Part shown: positions 1 through 6,178 of the stretch, one piece after another | Numbering within the stretch: position 1 is the first letter of the stretch | Layout of the letters: every line of letters starts with the position of its first letter | Source: Acidobacteriota bacterium | GTDB taxonomy: Bacteria; Acidobacteriota; Thermoanaerobaculia; UBA5066 | Direction: 5' to 3' | DNA length: 6,800 nt | Assembly (NCBI GenBank): GCA_016789625.1 | Contig: JAEUQS010000042.1 | Coordinates: forward strand, 1 to 6,800 | Translations under genes and position numbers: made by a program | The notes under the pieces: generated by a model | Database searches by the model: none | What the model was told of the DNA's origin: nothing | What the model saw: the letters and a program-made list of their open reading frames with translations, nothing else

Positions 1-63
1 GCGCTCGGCAGTCGTCCCTGCCTAGGCCTCGTTAACGCTCAGCTCCCGCACGTCCAGCGAGTC
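1..63 (-). pseudogene. In-frame, coding-like continuation of the GT-C gene beyond its first stop
   Basis: After the TAA at 66-64 the same minus-strand frame reads DSLDVRELSVNEA, then TAG at 27-25, then AGTTAER up to the window edge. Third codon positions remain almost all G or C, as in the neighbouring genes. PMT/ArnT-like proteins normally continue for a few hundred residues after the NLWVG motif that lies just before the stop. I infer that this stretch was, or still is, part of the same gene. Both stops could be one-base changes from TAC (Tyr). The alternatives are a recent pseudogene, sequencing or assembly error near a contig end, or a genuine early end with chance codon bias. Confidence 0.35.
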
Positions 64-792
64 TTAGTCCGCCGTGCCGGTCGGATCCTCGAGTCCGACC
101 CACAGGTTGTAGACGCCGCTGTTCGCTATGCCGTACGTGCCCGTCACGAGTCCGTTGCGAACGCTCACGGCGCCTGCCGTGACGAAAACCCCGAGCCCGA
201 GGAGCGCGGCGCGGCGCAGGCCCTCGCGGAAACCCGGCCGCCCGGTGCAGGCCGCGACGAGCGCCAGGACGGGCAGAAACGGCAGGAGCAGCGACTTCAC
301 GAGAAGCGACGCGCCGAACACCGCGCCCGCCCCGAACGTGCGGCCCGTGGCGAGGAGCGCCGTGCCGAGGAGGAGGAGCGCGAGGTGCAGCGTCTCGGGC
401 CAGAGAGAGAGCGCGAAGAACTGAAGCTGCGGGTCCACGAGAAAGAGCCCCGCCGCGAGGTCGGCCGCCACCTCGCCCGCGCCCGCGCCGCGGAGGAGGC
501 CGCGAAGGAGCAGGCCCGAGAGCAGCACGAGCGCGCCCTGCACCACGTACGGGCCGAGCAGGGAGCCGCCCGAGACGCCGAGGAGGCCCGCGACGAACCG
601 CGCGTGGAAGGGCGGCCAGAAGAAGTCGTGCGGCACATCGCCGCCCGCGAGAAGCACCCGGGCCTCGGCGTGGTAGCGCACCTCGTCACCGAGCAGCGGA
701 CGCGCCGGGGGCTCGGAGAAGATGAAGAAGACGGCGACCTGTGCGAGCGCGCCCAGCGCGAGGATCGCGACGAGCCGCGCCCGGGACGTCAC
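64..792 (-). CDS. N-terminal half of a GT-C membrane glycosyltransferase (ArnT/PMT-like), ending early
   Basis: This 242-residue product starts at a GTG that overlaps the preceding stop as GTGA (792-789). Hydrophobic segments lie near residues 7-25, 64-80, 82-100, 107-120, 128-148, 153-180 and 195-211, so it is a polytopic membrane protein. A GDEVRY motif at residues 35-40, just after the first membrane segment, matches the acidic Asp-Glu of the first extracytoplasmic loop that serves as catalytic site in GT-C enzymes using polyprenyl-phosphate sugar donors. The motif NSGVYNLWVGL at 224-234 resembles the NGGxNLxVG signature of PMT_2/GT39-like proteins. Such proteins are usually about 450-600 residues long and carry more membrane helices plus a soluble domain, so this reading frame is only about half a gene. 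The sugar and acceptor are unknown. As the neighbour of a DprE1/DprE2-like pair it could be the functional counterpart of AftA, but I cannot show homology to AftA specifically. Confidence 0.7.
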   Translation of the reverse strand: MTSRARLVAILALGALAQVAVFFIFSEPPARPLLGDEVRYHAEARVLLAGGDVPHDFFWPPFHARFVAGLLGVSGGSLLGPYVVQGALVLLSGLLLRGLLRGAGAGEVAADLAAGLFLVDPQLQFFALSLWPETLHLALLLLGTALLATGRTFGAGAVFGASLLVKSLLLPFLPVLALVAACTGRPGFREGLRRAALLGLGVFVTAGAVSVRNGLVTGTYGIANSGVYNLWVGLEDPTGTAD

Positions 793-2117
793 GCCGCGCG
801 GGCCCCGGGGCGTGGCACGCCAGGGCTCCGCCGCGGAAGGCTGCCCACGCAGTCCTTGGCCTTGTAGTTCGAGCCGCCCACGTCGCGAAGGAGCGCGTCG
901 TACTCCCGGCAGAGCCGCGCGAGGGAAGCGGAATTCGAAGGCGTCACGGGAAAGTCGAGCGCGAGCGAGTAGCCGTCGGACGTGTAGCGGTTGCGGAACG
1001 GGAGGCGGTCGGCGCGGTGGCGCTTGATGACCCCGAGATAGCTCGGCACGTGAAGCTCGTGCTGCAGCGCGAGCGCCTTGGTGAAGGCCTCGAGCGCGGC
1101 CTCCTTCGGCACGAAGAGCTGGTACTGGATGAAGCCCCCCGGCCGGTAGATGTCGCGAAAGCCGGGCAGGACGTCGAACAGGAACGAGAACGCCACGAGC
1201 GACTGGCGATATCGGGTTCGGCCCTGCGCCCGGTGCGAGAGGTACTTGCCGAGGTTCACCAGGCGCATGCCCGAATCGAAGAGCCAGAGCTTCAGGCCGG
1301 CCAGGAGGAGCGCCGGCGGCAGAAGGGAACGCACCTCCTGCTCGGCGGTTGTGAGTCCCCGCTTCCCCTCGGGGAGCGCTTCGTGAACGGGGTTCGCGAG
1401 GTGGACGACGCCCCGCCCGCGCGCGTCGCCTGCGGGAAACGCGTCGATCCACCCGACGAGGTACTCCCAGGCGTCCTTCTCGGCATCGAGGAGCGCCATC
1501 TGCTCGGCGAGCGTTCCCGTGGGAACGGAGAGGACGTCCACAAAGCCCGTGTCGAGCTTTTTCATCTCGAGGGACGCCTCCACGATGGGCCGCTCGGCGC
1601 CCCACACGGAAACGACGTCGAAGAAGCCGGGCTCGCCGCGGGCGTAGCGGGAACGGGAGCCGTCGTTCTCGAGCACCACCACGTGGCCCACGTGCTCGCC
1701 GAGCGTGCCCGCGCGCCAGCCGTTCTTGCCGTGGATGTTCATCGAGATGGCGCCGCCGAGCGTGGGGTACATCGTCCCGGGCACGATCGGAGGCCACCAT
1801 CCGAGCGGCACGCTGTGGCGCCAGAGCCCTTCCCAGGACACGCCCGCCTCCGCGGTGAGGAGGCCCGACGCGCCATCCAGCGAGAGGACGCGGTTGAGGC
1901 CCGTGAGGTCCACCACCGGGCCTTGCGGGTTCGTCGCCGCGTCGCCGTAGGAGCGCCCGGCCCCTCGGAACACCGGGCTCTCGCCCCGGCCGTGCAGCAG
2001 GCGGACGACCTCGGCCAGCTCGTCGCCCGTGGACGGCCGGTAGACGGGCGATACGGAGTAGTTGTAGAGGCCGAATCCGGTGACGAGCTCGGGCCCCGCA
2101 CCCGCGCCCGAGGTCAT
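789..2117 (-). CDS. dprE1: DprE1-like FAD-dependent oxidase (polyprenyl-phosphoribose 2-oxidase family)
   Basis: This 442-residue protein starts at an ATG overlapping the upstream stop (ATGA, 2117-2114). It has the VAO/PCMH-type FAD fold: RGAGRSYGD at residues 51-59, VPGTMYPTLGGAI at 112-124 and IHGKN at 128-132 match the FAD-binding segments of mycobacterial DprE1. The C-terminal substrate domain is recognisable in GGFIQYQLFVP (327-337), SLALDFP (384-390) and YKAKD (418-422), where Lys421 corresponds to the catalytic-site Lys418. DprE1 oxidises C2 of polyprenyl-phosphoryl-ribose, and DprE2 then reduces it to the arabinose epimer. Oddities: Ala386 sits where DprE1 has Cys387; the usual glycine-rich GGxGLxG segment is replaced by VWGAERP at 171-177; and only 21 residues follow Lys421 against about 43 in the mycobacterial enzyme, so the usual C-terminal tail is missing or replaced. 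Oxidase function is likely from family and neighbour. The exact sugar substrate is unproven. Confidence 0.8.
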   Translation of the reverse strand: MTSGAGAGPELVTGFGLYNYSVSPVYRPSTGDELAEVVRLLHGRGESPVFRGAGRSYGDAATNPQGPVVDLTGLNRVLSLDGASGLLTAEAGVSWEGLWRHSVPLGWWPPIVPGTMYPTLGGAISMNIHGKNGWRAGTLGEHVGHVVVLENDGSRSRYARGEPGFFDVVSVWGAERPIVEASLEMKKLDTGFVDVLSVPTGTLAEQMALLDAEKDAWEYLVGWIDAFPAGDARGRGVVHLANPVHEALPEGKRGLTTAEQEVRSLLPPALLLAGLKLWLFDSGMRLVNLGKYLSHRAQGRTRYRQSLVAFSFLFDVLPGFRDIYRPGGFIQYQLFVPKEAALEAFTKALALQHELHVPSYLGVIKRHRADRLPFRNRYTSDGYSLALDFPVTPSNSASLARLCREYDALLRDVGGSNYKAKDCVGSLPRRSPGVPRPGARAA

Positions 2118-2857
2118 GGCGGGCCGACGCGCTTGAACAGGAAGCGCGGCACGAGCTTCAGCACGAGACCCACGAGCGCCCAGCGGCGGTACACGTAGAA
2201 GACCTCGTGGCCCTTCGCTACGCGCTCGGCGATGGTGCGCGCCGCGACCTCGGCGGGAGCGGACCAGAAGACGCCGGCCTTGCCCGCCGTCATCCGCGTC
2301 GAGAGATAGCCGGGCTTCACCGTCGAAACCTGCACGCCGAACGGCGCGAGCCGGTTGCGCAGCGCCTCGAGGAACGTGGTGAGCGCGGCCTTGGCGGCGC
2401 CGTACGCGGGGTTCAGCTTGCGGCCCCGGTCGCCGGCGATGGACGAGATCCCCACGATCGTGCCGCGCCTCGCGACCCGGAAGTCGTTCGCGGCGAGACC
2501 CAAGAGGTGCACGGCCGCCGTGAAGTTCACCTCCACCATGGGGCCGTCGTCTTCCCAGCGGTTCGTGGCGCCGTCGCTCGGGCGAAGGAGCCCCGCGACG
2601 TAGAAGAAGACGTCGCAGTGGCCCGTGACCTCGATGGCCTTGCGGTACGCGGGCTCGCGCTCCGCCGCGTTCAGGAGATCGCACGGCACGCCGTTCACCG
2701 TCGCCGTCTTGAACCGCGCGCGGAGGTCGGCGACGAGCGCGTCGAGCTTCGCCGGGTTTCGGCCCAGGATCGTCACCCAGCAGCCCTGGCCCGCGTAGTA
2801 CTCGGCCAGCGCTTTTCCCAGACCGTCGGTCGCGCCGACGAGCACGATGCGTTTCAT
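2114..2857 (-). CDS. dprE2: Short-chain dehydrogenase/reductase, DprE2-like (keto-pentose reductase)
   Basis: This is a complete 247-residue classical-size SDR. The nucleotide-binding motif is GATDGLG at residues 8-14 (GxxxGxG), preceded by a beta strand. Asn111 is in VNFTAA, and the catalytic Ser139, Tyr152 and Lys156 appear in GISSIAG and YGAAK with the expected 13-residue Ser-Tyr spacing. A basic, hydrophobic C-terminal segment (about residues 221-245, RRWALVGLVLKLVPRFLFKR) looks like an amphipathic membrane-surface anchor, as in SDRs acting on lipid-linked substrates. It overlaps metX upstream and the DprE1-like oxidase downstream by 4 bases each. Pairing of an SDR with a DprE1-type oxidase is the hallmark of the two-step 2'-epimerisation of polyprenyl-phosphate ribose to arabinose. 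SDRs are hard to assign alone, so the DprE2 call rests mainly on this partner. Confidence 0.72.
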   Translation of the reverse strand: MKRIVLVGATDGLGKALAEYYAGQGCWVTILGRNPAKLDALVADLRARFKTATVNGVPCDLLNAAEREPAYRKAIEVTGHCDVFFYVAGLLRPSDGATNRWEDDGPMVEVNFTAAVHLLGLAANDFRVARRGTIVGISSIAGDRGRKLNPAYGAAKAALTTFLEALRNRLAPFGVQVSTVKPGYLSTRMTAGKAGVFWSAPAEVAARTIAERVAKGHEVFYVYRRWALVGLVLKLVPRFLFKRVGPP

Positions 2858-3906
2858 CCGAGGGGGATGTTAGCGAAGACCTCCTTTTCCGCCGCGCGCG
2901 GGGCCCGCGCGAGCCCTCGCGACGCGCTCGAGTCCGGCTCGGGCAGGAGATCCCGGAACAGCCGGGAGACGTCCTCGACCTCGAGGAGGAAGCCGTCGTG
3001 CCCGTGGGTGGAGCGCAGGAACCGCAGCTCGGCGCCCGCGGCCTCCGTCCAGCGGCGCACGTCCTCTGGTGGATAGAGAACGTCGCCGGGAATGCCGATC
3101 CCCACGAGCCGTCCGCTGTAAGCCGAGAGCGCTTCGGCCACGGAGCCGCGTCCCCGGCCCACGTCGTGAGCGTCCATGGCATCGAGGAGCGCGACGTAGC
3201 TCGCGGCGTCGAACCGACCCACCAGCTTCTCGCCGTGGTGGTCGAGGTACGACCTCACGGCCAGCTCGCCGCCTTCGACCTCGCCCCGGCCGAAGCGAGT
3301 TTCGAACTCCCCCGGCGTGCGGTAGACGAGCATCCCCGCCATGCGCGCGAGCGCCAGGCCGTCGACGCCGAGGGCTGCGACGGCCCGCCGCATCACGTGG
3401 TTCCAGCCGATGCCCCACGCCGTGTGCGCGGCCGGCGCGGCGAAGACGGCCACCGTCTCCGACCGCTCCGGGAACGAGGCGGCCCACTCCAGCGCCACCA
3501 TGCCGCCGAGGGAGCCGCCCGTCGCGAGCGCGACGCGCGAGACGCCGAGGTCGTCGAGGAGGAGCGCCACGAGCCGCGCCTGGTCGCGCGTCGTGATCGA
3601 AGCCGCACCCTTCGCGACGAAGCGAGTCCCATAGCAGGAGCCCAGCAGGTTCGGCGAGAGCACCGCAAAGCGATCGGTGTCGATGGCCTTGCCCGGACCG
3701 ATGACCTCCGGGTACCAGCCCGCGAGGTCGCCGGGCGCGCCGGTGAGCGAGTGCAGCACGAGGACGACGTTGTCGCGCCGCGGCGAGAGCGTGCCGAGGA
3801 GCGCCCAGCCCTGCTCCACGTTCGTGAGCGTCTCGCCGGACTCGAGCGTGAACCGCCCCACGCGCTGGAGGCCCAGCGTGGGACTGGGAAGGTCTCCCCC
3901 GCTCAC
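2854..3906 (-). CDS. metX: Homoserine O-acetyltransferase
   Basis: The enzyme transfers acetyl from acetyl-CoA to homoserine, activating it for sulfhydrylation. It is a 350-residue alpha/beta-hydrolase-fold protein of normal family length. Family segments run in order: VEQGWALLGTL (30-40), LHSLTG (51-56), SPNLLGSCYGT (84-94), the nucleophile elbow GGSLGGM (130-136) with Ser132, the RSYLDHHG segment (218-225), RFDAASYVALLDAMDAHD (231-248), GDVLYPPED (274-282) with Asp275, and HGHDGFLLE (301-309) with His303. The Ser-Asp-His triad is therefore intact. The start is taken as GTG at 3906-3904, overlapping the aspartate kinase stop as GTGA. The in-frame extension upstream lies inside that kinase and has no family match. 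The last 25 or so residues (Ala/Arg-rich, after LLPEPD) are a lineage-specific tail. Homoserine rather than serine as substrate is inferred from the adjacent metY. Confidence 0.93.
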   Translation of the reverse strand: MSGGDLPSPTLGLQRVGRFTLESGETLTNVEQGWALLGTLSPRRDNVVLVLHSLTGAPGDLAGWYPEVIGPGKAIDTDRFAVLSPNLLGSCYGTRFVAKGAASITTRDQARLVALLLDDLGVSRVALATGGSLGGMVALEWAASFPERSETVAVFAAPAAHTAWGIGWNHVMRRAVAALGVDGLALARMAGMLVYRTPGEFETRFGRGEVEGGELAVRSYLDHHGEKLVGRFDAASYVALLDAMDAHDVGRGRGSVAEALSAYSGRLVGIGIPGDVLYPPEDVRRWTEAAGAELRFLRSTHGHDGFLLEVEDVSRLFRDLLPEPDSSASRGLARAPRAAEKEVFANIPLG

Positions 3907-4691
3907 GATCGCTCTCCAACCCTGAGCCGTTCGGGAGAGCCGGCGACGATGCGCGTTCCGAAGCCCGAGCCCGTGAGCGGGGCCCGGAACGAGTAGACGT
4001 GGAGCGGAACCTCGTGGAGCGCGGCGTAGCGGGCCGCCGCGACGTGCATCACCTGGGCGCCGCGCTCGGCGAGCTCCACGAGCTCGTCGTGCGTGAGCTC
4101 GTCGAAGGGGCGCGCGGTTTCGTCGACGTTGGGGTCTCTGTCGTACACGGCGTCGACGTCGGTCACGATGTCGCACGACGCGCCGAGCGCCGCGGCGAGC
4201 GCGACGGCCGAGGTGTCCGAGCCGCCCCGCCCGAGCGTGATCGTCTCGCCGTCGCGGCGGGTGGCCTGAAAGCCGCTCACCACCGGGACGACGCCACGAT
4301 CGAGCAGCGAGAGCAGCCGCTGCGGCGCGACGCTCGTGACGCGCCCCTGCGAGAAGCGGCCTTCGGCCTCGATTCCGGCCTCTCCGCCCCTCAGGCTGCG
4401 GGCCGGCACCTGCAGCGCCTCGAGCGTCGCGGCGAGGAGCGCGGCCGAGAGGTCCTCCCCCGTCGCGAGCGCGCGGTCGGCCTCGCGGCCCGAGGGCTCG
4501 TGCCCCGCGAGCCGCCACAGATCCTCGAGGATGTGATCGGTCGTGTGTCCGCGCGCGCTCACGACCACCACGACCCGGCGGCCCGCCTCGCGAACCGCCT
4601 TCACCCTCTGGGCGGCGGCGACCTGGCGCGCCGGGCTCTCGAGGGACGTTCCCCCGAATTTCAGAACGAGCGTGTCGGCCGCGCCGCTCAT
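3903..4691 (-). CDS. lysC: Aspartate kinase, catalytic domain only (no ACT domains)
   Basis: The enzyme phosphorylates aspartate, the first step of the threonine, methionine and lysine family. All catalytic motifs of the amino-acid-kinase fold are present: KFGGTS at residues 11-16, SARGHTTD at 45-52, ATGEDLSAALLAATL at 76-90, GRGGSDTSAVA at 154-164, TDVDAVYDRDP at 177-187, LAERGAQVMH at 207-216 and the closing GTRI at 245-248. The protein stops at residue 262, directly after the kinase domain. Most aspartate kinases exceed 400 residues and carry two C-terminal ACT domains that bind lysine, threonine or methionine. Here the next base is already the metX start (GTGA overlap), so no ACT region is encoded downstream. 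It starts at ATG overlapping the metY stop (ATGA, 4691-4688). An unregulated, methionine-dedicated aspartate kinase is the inference. A different small-molecule kinase of the fold is unlikely given the motifs. Confidence 0.88.
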   Translation of the reverse strand: MSGAADTLVLKFGGTSLESPARQVAAAQRVKAVREAGRRVVVVVSARGHTTDHILEDLWRLAGHEPSGREADRALATGEDLSAALLAATLEALQVPARSLRGGEAGIEAEGRFSQGRVTSVAPQRLLSLLDRGVVPVVSGFQATRRDGETITLGRGGSDTSAVALAAALGASCDIVTDVDAVYDRDPNVDETARPFDELTHDELVELAERGAQVMHVAAARYAALHEVPLHVYSFRAPLTGSGFGTRIVAGSPERLRVGERS

Positions 4692-6025
4692 CGCGCCGCT
4701 CCCGCCGCAAGAGCCTCGTCGAGATCGTCCAGCAGATCGCGGACGTCCTCGATTCCCACCGAGAGCCGCACGAGGTCCGGACCCACGCCGGCCGTGAGGC
4801 GCTCCTCCTCGGTGAGCTGCTCGTGGGTGGTGGACCACGGGTGGATGACGAGGCTCTTGGCGTCGCCGACGTTGGCGACCAGGGAGAAGAGCCGGAGCGC
4901 GGCGATCGTCTTCTTCGCGGCCGCCTCGCCGCCCTTCACGCCGAACGTGAGCACGCCGCCGAACCCGCCCTCGAGGTACTTCTTCGCGGTGGCGTGCGTG
5001 GGGTGCGATTCGAGACCCGGGTAGCGCACCCAGGCGACGTGCGGGTGCTTCTCGAGGAACCGCGCGACCGTCAGCGCGTTCGCCACGTGCCGCTCGATGC
5101 GCAGGTGCAGCGTCTCGAGGCCCTGGAGGAAGAGGAACGAGTTGAACGGCGAGAGCGTCGCGCCGAAGTCGCGCAGCAGGTTGACGCGCAGGCGTACGGC
5201 GAACGCGAGGTTGCCGAACGCCTCGGCGAACTTCAGCCCGTGGTACGCGGGCTCGGGCTCGGTGTAGAAGCTCGCGAAGCGCGGCGAGGCGGCCCAGTCG
5301 AAGCGTCCGCTGTCCACCACGACCCCACCGATCGCCGTGCCGTGCCCACCGATCCACTTCGTGGCGCTGTGGAGCACGAGGTCGGCTCCGTGCTCGATGG
5401 GCCGCACGAGGAACGGCGTGCCGAACGTGTTGTCGACGACGAGCGGAACGCCCGCGGCGTGGGCCACGTCGGCCAGGGCGCGGAAGTCGGGCACGTCGAG
5501 CTTGGGGTTGCCGATCGTCTCGACGTACACGGCCTTCGTCGTCTCGTCGATCGCGGCGGCGACCTTTCGCGGGTCGTTGGCATCCACGAAGCGCGTCCGG
5601 ATGCCGAGGCGCGGCAGCGAGTGCGAGAAGAGCGTCACGGTGCCGCCGTAGATGGCGTTCGACGACACGATGGAGTCGCCGGCCTTCGCGAGGTTCAGGA
5701 TCGTCAGCGTCTCGGCGGCCTGCCCGCTCGCCGTGGCCACGGCCGCGACGCCGCCCTCCAGCTCCGCGATGCGCTTCTCGAAGACGTCGGTCGTGGGGTT
5801 CATGAGGCGCGTGTAGATGTTTCCGAACTCGCGGAGGCCGAAGAGGTTCGCCGCGTGCTCGGGGCCGTTGAACACGTACGAGGTCGTGGCGTAGATCGGA
5901 ACCGCGCGGGAGTTCGTCGCCGGATCGGCCTTCTCCTGCGCGGAGTGGACGGCGCGGGTGCCGGGCCGGAGGGTCCTGGGAGTCACGGGGGTCGTCGGGG
6001 TCGTGGTCTCGGTCGTCGTCGACAT
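4688..6025 (-). CDS. metY: O-acetylhomoserine sulfhydrylase (aminocarboxypropyltransferase), PLP-dependent
   Basis: The enzyme converts O-acetylhomoserine plus sulfide to homocysteine and acetate in the cytoplasm. The 445-residue protein belongs to the Cys/Met-metabolism PLP family (fold type I). It shows the MetY-type segments IYATTSYVF (44-52), NIYTRLMNPTTDVFE (69-83), the phosphate-binding ASGQAA (99-104), IYGGTV (125-130), VVDNTFGTP (196-204) with the PLP-contacting Asp198, and HSATKWIGGHGTAIGG (219-234) with Lys223 as the Schiff-base lysine. The insertion-containing, roughly 430-residue form with HSATKxIGGHG is typical of MetY rather than of MetB/MetC. The first 18 residues are Thr/Pro-rich and probably disordered. 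The ATG is preceded by a purine-rich stretch. It is the first gene of the operon, about 115 bases downstream of a transcription terminator, so its expression should depend on readthrough of that terminator. Confidence 0.95.
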   Translation of the reverse strand: MSTTTETTTPTTPVTPRTLRPGTRAVHSAQEKADPATNSRAVPIYATTSYVFNGPEHAANLFGLREFGNIYTRLMNPTTDVFEKRIAELEGGVAAVATASGQAAETLTILNLAKAGDSIVSSNAIYGGTVTLFSHSLPRLGIRTRFVDANDPRKVAAAIDETTKAVYVETIGNPKLDVPDFRALADVAHAAGVPLVVDNTFGTPFLVRPIEHGADLVLHSATKWIGGHGTAIGGVVVDSGRFDWAASPRFASFYTEPEPAYHGLKFAEAFGNLAFAVRLRVNLLRDFGATLSPFNSFLFLQGLETLHLRIERHVANALTVARFLEKHPHVAWVRYPGLESHPTHATAKKYLEGGFGGVLTFGVKGGEAAAKKTIAALRLFSLVANVGDAKSLVIHPWSTTHEQLTEEERLTAGVGPDLVRLSVGIEDVRDLLDDLDEALAAGAAR

Positions 6026-6029
6026 GGTT

Positions 6030-6044
6030 CTTCTCTTTCTCCCC
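6030..6044 (-). promoter_or_regulatory. Purine-rich ribosome binding region of metY
   Basis: On the minus strand GGGGAGAAAGAGAAG is followed by AACC and the metY ATG. The AAGAG/GAGAAG part lies 4-7 bases from the start and the GGGGAG part about 13 bases away, so the Shine-Dalgarno match is only moderate. It supports the ATG at 6025 as the start. Confidence 0.55.
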
Positions 6045-6103
6045 GTCCACTGTGGGCGCGGGGACGTGATGTCTGTGTCTGTCGTGGCCGAAGGCTCGCG
6101 CCT

Positions 6104-6127
6104 GGCGGGACTGTGAACAGTCCTGCC
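6104..6127. repeat. Inverted repeat between attenuator terminator and metY
   Basis: The plus strand reads GGACTGTGAACAGTCC at 6108-6123: two perfect 7-base arms around a 2-base centre. One mismatched pair outward, three more bases match (GGC at 6104-6106 with GCC at 6125-6127), giving 11-base arms with one mismatch. It lies in the stretch transcribed only on readthrough. It could be a protein operator or an RNA hairpin in the metY leader. There is no T-tract on either strand, so it is not an intrinsic terminator. Confidence 0.6.
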
Positions 6128-6139
6128 CGGGAACGGCCC

Positions 6140-6178
6140 AAAAACAAAAACGGCCCCCGCATCTCGCGAGGGCCGTTT
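6140..6178 (-). terminator. Intrinsic terminator in the metY leader
   Basis: In minus-strand RNA, 6178-6166 (AAACGGCCCUCGC) pairs with 6160-6148 (GCGGGGGCCGUUU). This gives a 13-pair stem with one G-U pair and a GAGAU loop. It is followed at once by the U-rich tract UUUUUGUUUUU (6150-6140, the first three U also closing the stem). The GC-rich stem next to an unbroken U-run is exceptional in this GC-rich sequence. On the plus strand the run is only TTT, so termination is directional, against transcription entering metY. It lies about 115 bases upstream of the metY start and about 190 bases downstream of a good promoter, the position expected of a regulated terminator rather than a gene-end terminator. 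Confidence 0.85.

Noticed and set aside
1..66. Genetic code change with TAA and TAG read as amino acids
   Set aside because: Evidence is two codons at a window edge. The leader peptide is best read as ending with TAA, and such a reassignment would be extraordinary. Pseudogene or sequence error is more economical.
1560..1640. Paired frameshifts in the DprE1-like gene explaining the loss of the glycine-rich loop
   Set aside because: I read the other two frames across this stretch and neither gives a GGxGLxG-like sequence, so the change looks like real divergence rather than a compensated indel.
6140..6178. Terminator serving only as the 3' end of the glycosylase gene
   Set aside because: It lies about 240 bases beyond that gene's stop, with a near-consensus promoter and a Met-rich frame in between, so it ends transcripts started at that promoter too. 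A secondary role for upstream transcripts is possible.
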